Of a DNA stretch of 64,000 bases, positions 56,776 to 64,000 are shown piece by piece. A program made the translations under genes and the position numbers. The notes under the pieces were generated by a model, which was not told where the DNA came from, searched no databases, and saw only the letters and a list, made by a program, of their open reading frames with translations. The stretch's first letter is position 1; each line of letters starts with the position of its first letter. The DNA comes from Girardinichthys multiradiatus. Lineage: Eukaryota; Chordata; Actinopteri; Cyprinodontiformes; Goodeidae. The DNA lies in the NCBI RefSeq assembly GCF_021462225.1, contig NC_061811.1:5915663-5979662 (forward strand), read 5' to 3'.

Positions 56776-58330
56776 CTTTTATTTTTGCTTTTATGACACA
56801 TACTTTTGTATGGTTATTGTACCTCAGTCAGCATCAGTAAGAGTTATACAGACACTCCATAGGATTCTCTAGCAATGTTTTTGGGTCTAGCATTTGACTT
56901 TTTTGTTATGTAATCCTCGGGATCTTTAAAGAAACTTAAAATAACTGTTTTCACTGAGTCAGCAGTGGAGTAATCCCTGTGCAGCTCAACAATCCCTCCA
57001 GCAAAAGACAGAAAGCATTTTTGCCTTTGCCATCAGGGGGTCAGAACAATGTGACTGCCTGACACAAAATAACACGCAAGCTGATTGCAACTTTTCAAGG
57101 CTAATTGTGATAAACTTTTGATCAGATGACGACCAGCGGGACTTAATTTTATTTTTCAGTAATTTGTCTAATCTGCATGTTTTGTCTCTTGCTCTTGTTT
57201 TGGTCTTTTTCCTCTTTGAAGCTTAATTTTCAACTTTGTTATGATCCACCAGCACAAAATAAGAAAACTTGCGGTTTGTTTAGATTTTTGATCAGAAAAG
57301 TATCGTGTACCGATAATCCATCAAAACATGATATCTTTAGCTGCTGACAGGTGAAGAATCAACACAGCTCACACAGTATGACTTACCGCCATGCTTGATT
57401 GCATCAGAAGAGACTGGTAAGTGTCTGTTAAGAGGCCTCAGTGTTGTATTATTGAATTGACGGCATGGTCAGCAAGCAATAAAATTATTGTGGAGAGCTC
57501 AGACTCGATCAGCCTCTTGATCTTGTTTCAAGCAGCTGTCCTGTAATGATTCCAGTGTGTAGTGTTTTCCTGCACGCGCACACATGCTTCTACATTAGCA
57601 TGTTTGACAAAAACTGATTAAACTGTTTGGTCATCTGTCAAAGAGAAGAAAGACAAGGCTTATCTTCAAATGGTTTGGCCCACAGCAGAACTAGCTGATG
57701 AGGTTCTTAATGAATGGACGAGAGGAAAAGATTTATCAATCAAGAGCATGCCTTGGCTAAAATGGGCTGGATGCTGCCCGTGTAAAATATGTTACAGCTG
57801 CATCTGGCTTTTGAAATTGAAGATCTAATACAGTGAGGCATTGCTCAAACCTCCACAGCATAACAATCATGGAAAAGCAGGATTTAAGCAGAAAACAAGC
57901 CAACAAAAAACAGAGCTAAAGCATGCGCACAATCCCTGCCTGGATACATTTACCACAAATCCAAATTATTAATTTCAAGGCCATACTGATGCTTTAGGGA
58001 GTGCAGCAGCCTGGTTGTTGGTCTGGGTGAAACAGTAATACCCTCTGAACCCATCAGGCCCCGGTGGAGATAGGATAATTGATTTATCATAGAGGAGACA
58101 GAGCCATCCGCTGTCCACTAATGGCCGGTGTTTACTAAAGTGTGCTGTAAATTGTGGAATAAATGTGCTCTGAGTTTCTGTGCCTTGATAAGAGTGGGGA
58201 ATGGGGGGTTGGGAAGATGGAAGTCCAAATCTCAGACCATGAAGCTCTGACCTTTGGCAGGGCTGGATGGTGGGGTTAAGAGGTGAATGTTAAAATAAAG
58301 CAGCATTAAGGTTGCTACAGCTAAAAAGAT
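56776..58330. other. Unique DNA, candidate conserved non-coding region
   Basis: No repeat or gene is recognised. From about 57640 to 58200 the sequence is balanced in composition and lacks transposon hallmarks. It has regulatory-looking words such as 'ataattgatttatcatag' near 58076. Conservation cannot be judged from one sequence. Confidence 0.4.
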
Positions 58331-58336
58331 CATCTG

Positions 58337-58364
58337 TCCGTCCGTCCGTCCGTCCGTCCGTCCG
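58337..58364. repeat. (TCCG)7 microsatellite
   Basis: Seven perfect TCCG units, followed by two imperfect TCTG/TCAG units. Confidence 0.97.
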
Positions 58365-58504
58365 TCTGTCAGTCTGTTGATGGGCTCATCAAAGCTATCT
58401 GTACTAATAAACTAATTTATAACATGTTAAAACTGTCACAACTGAGGGACTAAGGTTGGTTTCAGTATTGTGGGTAGCTGGGGTTGAATACATTGCAGAA
58501 GTCA

Positions 58505-58990
58505 TTAGTGGGAGATAAAGTGCTATGCCATTTTTGTCACATTTAAATGTTTTAGATCAATATAAAAATACTAATATCAGACAAAGACAACCTGACTAAT
58601 TCCAATTTGCAGTTTTTAAATCCAAACCAATGAAAAAGTCATTCCCTTGAACCAAACAAGTGGTTGTACCACTGTTGGCGGTTATAACTGGCTCTCATTG
58701 TGCTTCACTGGAGTCCCAAAACCTTAGAAATTGCTTTGAAAGTGTTTCCAGACTGATAGACATAAATGACTTTGCCTTGTCACCTGATCTTGAATTTCTT
58801 TAGCTCAGATCATGATGTGTTACTTTTTGAGATATTTTAGCCTACTTCATGTTGTCAGACAGGTTCTATTCAAATAATTTCATGATTCTAAAGGACTGGG
58901 GGTGGCTTGTGACACTGAACAAAACAAATTTGGTTGATCATGGTTAAGTCATGATTTAACCACAGGGGATGAATATATTTATACATAGGG
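58505..58990 (-). mobile_element. Tc1-like terminal relic
   Basis: 'gtcacatttaaatgttttag' and 'atcagacaaagacaacctga' match the terminal untranslated region of the Tc1 family at 41105-43945 in reverse orientation. Downstream, 'ccactgttggcggttataac' continues into its transposase C-terminus in reverse. Strongly decayed. Confidence 0.65.
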
Positions 58991-59526
58991 CCTGGTTGGT
59001 TTGGGTCATTTGAAAACTGCTTTTCTTATTAGATTATCTCTGTCAGGTATTAAAGTTTGTTTGAAAAAGAGAAGAAATCTATAAGAGAATAAATAGATTA
59101 TCATGGTAATTGCACACGTAACTAATTTAGGAGGCATGCCAGGAAAAAGTGTTTTCTCTACTTATATCACAGCTATTAACATGTGGAGCGCTAACAGCTG
59201 CAGGATTTAAAAGCATCATGAAGACTAAAGATAAATTTCCAATGAGGAGAGCAAGATCGTGAGATGTAGAATTTAAATTTTAAGCATTGCTCGGCCAAGA
59301 ATATGATGCTATAGTGAATTAATCTAAAAACGTAATGGTATGAAGAGACTTCTGACACACATTTTAGACATAATGCTGATGCCAATGCCATCATTTCGAT
59401 ATCCATATCATATCGGGTTTATGATGGAAATGTTTTAGAGGAAACCTAAGATGGAGCTTTTCCTCAACAAACGCTCCAGGTTGGTCTGGTGTGAATCAAA
59501 GGATGAACTTCTGGAAAAGCACCCAA
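58991..59526. other. No recognised feature
   Basis: Short frames only. Confidence 0.45.
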
Positions 59527-59990
59527 CAATTCAATTCAATTCAATTCAGTTTTATTTATATAGCGCCAATTCACAACACATGTTGTCTCAAGGCACTTCA
59601 TAACAGTCAGGTACATACATTCCAATTAATCCTAACAATTGAACAGTGATCGGAGTTAGTTTTTTATTCAAATTGGATAAAAAGTTTTTCTATCTAAGGA
59701 AACCCAGCAGATTGCATCCAGTCAGTGACTTGCAGCATTCACTCCTCCTGGATGAGCATGTAGAGACAGTGGACAGTCACTGGTGTTGACTTTGCAGCAA
59801 TCCCTCATACTGAGCATGCATGTAGCGACAGTGGAGAGGAAAAACTCCCTTTTAACAGGAAGAAACCTCCAGCAGAACCAGAACCAGGCTCAGTGTGAGT
59901 GGCCATCTGCCACGACTGACTGGGGGTTTGAGAGAACAGAGCAGAGACACAAAGAGAACAAAGAAGCATTGATCCAGAAGTACTTTCTAT
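59527..59990 (+). repeat. Longest copy of the dispersed 'tatatagc' repeat
   Basis: Head of repeated AATTC, then 'gttttatttatatagcgcca', 'gttgtctcaaggcacttca', 'aaacccagcagattgcatcc', 'gacagtggagaggaaaaact' and 'aggaagaaacctccagcag', ending near 'gagagaacagagcagagaca'. Four copies of varying length are in the window. It has no coding capacity, no clear tRNA head and no visible inverted ends, so its class is open. Confidence 0.8.
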
Positions 59991-60009
59991 GAGAAGGAAA
60001 AGTAAATGT

Positions 60010-60590
60010 TAATGGATGTAGCTCCTTTAGTCGTTTCACCTAGAAAGTTTATTGTTAAGTACGGTGGAGGACCTGCCATGTTGTGGGCCTATTTCTGGGG
60101 AATCATAAACACTTTTAACTTAAACAACAGAGAATTTTAAATAAAAATCTACTAGAAAACTGAAAATGTGCTGCTGTCACTGGCTCTTTCAGTACAATAA
60201 TGACCCAAAGCATATGTAAAAATCAACAAAGGCATAGTTCACCAGACACAAATTCAACCTTTTTCCATGGTCATCTTAGTCCCCACACTTAGGTTCTATT
60301 GAAACTTGTGGGCTGAGCTGAAAATAAGGGAAAGAGCCTCAGAGGACCCAAGACTCAACCATAAATACTGTACAAAGAAGAACTGTCAAAGATCTCTCTG
60401 TCTCTGGATTTTTCAACCTTGTAAAATGTTAGAGGAGAAGACTAAAATCAAATGTTTGGGAGACGCAGAGAGTGTTGACAGCATAGGTGTCAATAATTGT
60501 GCCGTCATTAATTTAATTAAAAACATTCATTTCTTAACATGGGATTTTTTTGTCTGCATCTATTTACATTTGTAGATATGGATTAATAGT
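60010..60590 (+). mobile_element. Tc1 transposase relic (C-terminal half)
   Basis: 'agtacggtggaggacctgcc' encodes KYGGGPAMLW, the block after the first catalytic Asp. 'cagtacaataatgacccaaa' is the second Asp region (usually QDND). The final part reads LWAELKIRERASEDPRLN, in the place of the ..NLW..L region, but the catalytic Glu motif is lost. Many stops. Confidence 0.75.
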
Positions 60591-61394
60591 AGTGAATGAC
60601 ATAATGTCCACATAACGGCACTAAACACACTAACAGCAACAACACATGGCTCTGAGAAATAATAGAAGACTTTTTTTAGAATGTTGAGCACAACAAATGC
60701 CTACATGTCATGCTGCCTATTAAAAGATTAATCTCATCAGTATTTCTGAGGTTTACATGTTCTTGACACGCTGTAGCGAACATGTTGTAGTCAAGCTGCG
60801 TGGGCTGTAGATATAAAATCAAACGTACACCACATGGCATATCTGGACCAGCAGCTGTTTATAGTAAAAAGAGGTACAGAACAATCAGTTCCTACAGGTA
60901 AAGCCATTGGAGGAGGCTAAACACGTTTCTGGGGATTTATGGAGAGTAATTCCACACCTAGAAAATAAACTGCAGGCAGAGTGAAAGGTGGTGAAATTAA
61001 CTAGTGGTAAACTGACTGTATTTAGCTCAAACCTCAGCATTCATTATAAAGGGTCAAAGGGATCATATCAGCTCCTCTGTAAGCTGATATGAAAGGAACA
61101 GATTGCTGAAAACAAGACAGATTGTTCCTAATTGAAAGTCCTGCTGTTTCTAAAAGTGGGAGCAATCATGATGTCTTTGGTTAAAACCAGAATAATTGAG
61201 CTTCTGATATTTTTGTTAGCTTATTAATATTAAAAACAACATTTAGATCTTACTGACTGATTACAGAAGAATATACCAACGAACGAATGGTTGAAGGTTT
61301 TATATCTGAAAGGACATTAAACATCAGACTGCAGTAAGTAATTGTAACCAAGGATGATGTCTGTCCTCTGTTCATTACACTTAATTTCCAACCA
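60591..61394. other. No recognised feature
   Basis: AT-rich sequence without a named repeat or supported frame. Confidence 0.45.
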
Positions 61395-62610
61395 AAACCT
61401 TTTGTACCCTTTGAACGTTTTCACATTTTATCATGCTATACCACAAACAATACTGCGTTTTGTTGGTATTTGATGTGATAGATCAGTTCAAAGTAGCACT
61501 TAATTGTGAATTTAGTAAAGGTAAAAGTTTTTACTGTTATAGCCCTAAAACTGAGCAATAATTTACCAATTCATGTAAGATCTGCTCATAATTTTGAGAC
61601 TTTTAAGGTGCTTTTAAATACTCTACTGTCTCTACTATTTGGCCTTTGAATTAAATAGAGCTGGAACTATTTCTATTTTTTACCTTATTTCATTGTTTTA
61701 AACTACTGAATTGGGTATTATTTTAACATTTCTTTTGTGTTTTTCCTTTTTCTAAAGATTTTTCTGGCACTGGCGGCCTTTATTGAACAGCAGTTTGAGA
61801 GGAAAGAGGGTGGTGAGAGATGTGGAAGACATGCAGCAAATGGCCTGAGACCAGGAATTGAACCAAGGACAACCCTGTTAAGGACTAGAACCTCTGCACA
61901 TGGTGCACCTTCTCTACCAGTCGAGCCACACAGTGCCCCAGTTTTTTCTTTTTAGCTACTATCAACTGTTTTATTGTTCTTGCCGTGCAGCACTCTGATG
62001 CACCAAGCTGCAACTTTGGCATAAATGGAAAATGCTATGCAGTAAACTAACATTGTGCATCACTCTGAACACACCATACCCACACAGAAGCATGGTGGTG
62101 GAAGCATCATGCTGTGGGGATGCTTGGGATTGAAGAAAATACAGGACAATCCTGGATATAAAAAACAAAAAAAAAACTTTTATAGGCTGCAAAGCACATG
62201 AGACTGGGGTGGAGCTTCTTCTTTCATACCCTAAACATACAGCCAGAGCTACAATAGAAGGGTTTAGATCCAGGCATATTAATATGTTAGAATGGCCCAG
62301 TCCAAGTCCAGGCCTAAATCCAACTCAGAATCTGTGGCAAGATTAAAAAATTTGGTCACCATCCAATCTGAATGTGCTTGAGCTACTCTGCAAAGGAAAA
62401 TGGGCCACAATTTCAGTTCCAGGTTGTGTAAAGCTGGTACAGACATCACCACAAAAGACTTGCAGTTGCAGCGAACGGTGATTGTGCAAATTACTCGGAA
62501 CAAGTGGATTTATATTGAGATTACTATACACTCAGGTACGCTTTATTTACTTATAAGTTGACTTCTGGAGGGAGCTGGTTGCACTGGATTTTATTTAGAG
62601 ATGAAAGAAT
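61395..62610 (+). mobile_element. Tc1 transposon with nested SINE
   Basis: Left terminal region: 'acccttttgaacgttttcac'-like sequence near 61408, then 'gatgtgatagatcagttca'. After the SINE, 62070-62500 gives [10 protein letters not shown] (62094), a region with the second Asp, and [18 protein letters not shown], in which the catalytic Glu is Gln. The end near 62535 ('tttatttacttataagttga') is the start of the family's right untranslated region. The N-terminal domain is missing. Confidence 0.85.
61765..61945 (-). mobile_element. A second type of tRNA-derived SINE
   Basis: On the minus strand the head has an A box TGGCTCGACTGG (61928-61917) and a B box GGTTCAATTCC (61864-61854), with the body 'catttgctgcatgtcttcc' following. 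The body differs from the SINE at 8299. It lies inside a Tc1 copy. Confidence 0.8.
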
Positions 62611-63544
62611 AATGGGGCTGTACAGTTTTATCAGCCTGTTTATGCTAACCTAGAGCTTGTGCCATTTGTTCTTATCACTATTTCCTTCATTTGTCCCTGA
62701 CATGCTCCAGTATGTGCATGCACAGTACCTTCTCACTATCTGAATCTGAAACAAGATTTTATCAGCTCAGAGAAGAGGCATGATATGCATAACCTAAAGA
62801 TGTGTTTGCTTGTTTCTTCCCACGTTTGTTACCCTATGAGACTATCTTCTTTGTTTTGTATTCTGCTGTGCCGAGGATGTGTTCCACTTTGTGTGCACAC
62901 AATTTACAGTTAGGAAACTGAGCAACAATTACAATGTATTTTCATTTGTCAGGTTAAGTTTCCTAAAAACCCATGGCACTTCGGCATAACATTTGATTTC
63001 ATCACAGGAATGCCTTTCCAGAAGCCAGAGTATTAAACATTAAGCCATTATTTAATATTTCAAGAAAGACCACTCTTTCTCTTCTGTAGCTGTACTGTAG
63101 CAGAGAAAGATGAAAAAGGAAAGAAAGAGAAAAGGGGACTTTTACCAAATCTGCTTGCAAAAAGCTCAATTTTAATGCATCATCTTAAATGTTGTGCTAT
63201 TTTGAGATCCATTCAGGTTTCATGCTCTTTAGGTCAGATTACTGGAGTACGATCTAGAGGTGGGATGTCTGTAATTTTGCACAGATGTATTCTAAAAAGC
63301 GTAGTAATGTTCATAATTATTATATAAAGACACTATCTTGTCATCATTAGCTATTTTCACAATTTATATTTTATTTTCATTCGGTTTGCAACATAAACAT
63401 TAAGTTTTGCTTCCAGAATTCGCTGCAGTTAGAACAAAACCATTTTCTCTACATTTGGCTGTGAAATGTTTCCATCTCGTGCAAAATATGCCTAAAACAG
63501 CTGGTCTACTGATTTTTTGGTTCTCAAACATTGTTTGCGAATAA
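62611..63544. other. No recognised feature
   Basis: AT-rich, no named repeat or supported frame. Confidence 0.45.
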
Positions 63545-64000
63545 AAAATCAGAAAGGTTTTCTGTACCCATGTAATCAGTCAGTTTAATCTGATATCCAT
63601 AAATAAAATCCAGTGCAGCCTAATTCAAAATAAAAGTCCACCTATGCATGGTTTAATCTCAGCTCAGTATAAATGCAGCTGTTCTGTTCGTGGCCTCAGA
63701 GGTTCTTTATAGAGAACATTAGAGAACAACCAGCATCATGAAGACCAAGGAACACAACAGAAGGGGAAACAATGTGGAGAAGTTTAAAGTAGGTTTAGGA
63801 TCTAAAACAATATCCTAAGCTTTAGACATTTTTTATTTGTAAAATAATTAAACCCCATTGTTATTAAATAATAAAAGCCCACTTCATCATTTGTCACTAA
63901 ATTGTGTTGGTCCATCAGATAAAATCTCAATAAATTACTTTAAGGTTTGTGGTTATAACATAACAAAATGTGAAAACATTCAAGGGGTATAAATATTCAT
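63545..64000 (+). mobile_element. Internally deleted Tc1 copy, running off the window
   Basis: The transposase start is recognisable (ATG at 63738, MKTKEHNRRGNNVEKFKVG), preceded by the usual untranslated region with 'tataaatgcagctgttctg'. After about 100 bp it passes directly to the right terminal region ('gtgttggtccatcagataaa', 'caaggggtataaatattcat'). Nearly the whole transposase is deleted, giving a short MITE-like form. The right end is cut by the window edge. Confidence 0.85.

Noticed and set aside
1..64000. A new defence, toxin or gene-cluster system
   Set aside because: No such genes or operon-like order are present. Apart from htr1d, all recognisable coding sequence is transposon or retroviral.

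Overview
The window is vertebrate DNA and almost certainly from a teleost fish. It holds one recognisable host protein gene: a single-exon serotonin receptor of the 5-HT1D type (htr1d, minus strand, 39249-40364). Nearly everything else I can name is transposon-derived. Fish origin is supported by the mix of Tc1-like elements with 'GTGCCTTGCAAAAGTATTC'-type ends, L2-type LINEs ending in repeated ATTCTG, a Rex3-type LINE, tRNA-headed SINEs, a Ty3/Gypsy relic and an endogenous retrovirus. There are no prokaryote-like operons and no CRISPR arrays. I cannot fix the species; a percomorph fish is a guess.

Layout. 1-12,960: five Tc1 relics (one split by an L2 fragment), tRNA-headed SINEs and AT-rich unique DNA. 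12,966-17,540: a compound block in which a Tc1 copy sits in a long L2 element, followed by a second LINE and another Tc1 piece. 17,541-23,450: microsatellites, a Tc1 copy holding an RNase H-type LINE end, and an L2 tail. 23,453-24,835: a probable solo LTR with a CRE and a TATA box. 25,690-29,760: LINE tails, Tc1-like relics, and a Rex3 end whose tail has expanded into a 240-bp GGAT array. 31,600-34,490: the 3' half of a Ty3/Gypsy element (RT, RNase H, integrase, all broken), next to another LINE piece. 37,960-40,364: a Tc1 relic directly downstream of htr1d. 41,105-46,165: a Tc1 copy split by a Rex3 element, a LINE end, and another Tc1 copy. 47,888-48,591: a clean solo LTR with a 5-bp target duplication. 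49,367-55,950: an endogenous retrovirus with two similar LTRs, a tRNA-Trp primer site, splice donor and polypurine tract, but almost no coding content. 55,951-64,000: an L2 fragment, unique DNA, and more Tc1 and SINE copies.

The only functional gene I can support is htr1d, which should encode a Gi/o-coupled amine receptor at the plasma membrane. Transposon reading frames are broken by stops, frameshifts or deletions, and I see none that looks intact. The features most worth a second look are the nearly gene-less retrovirus with well-preserved cis signals and a cluster of tRNA B-box-like motifs in its leader, the LTR with a CRE/TATA promoter, the Tc1 end that supplies the nearest poly(A) signal to htr1d, and several nested insertions that give a relative order of events. 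I found no convincing new molecular system. Family assignments rest on recognising sequence by eye, without database searches.
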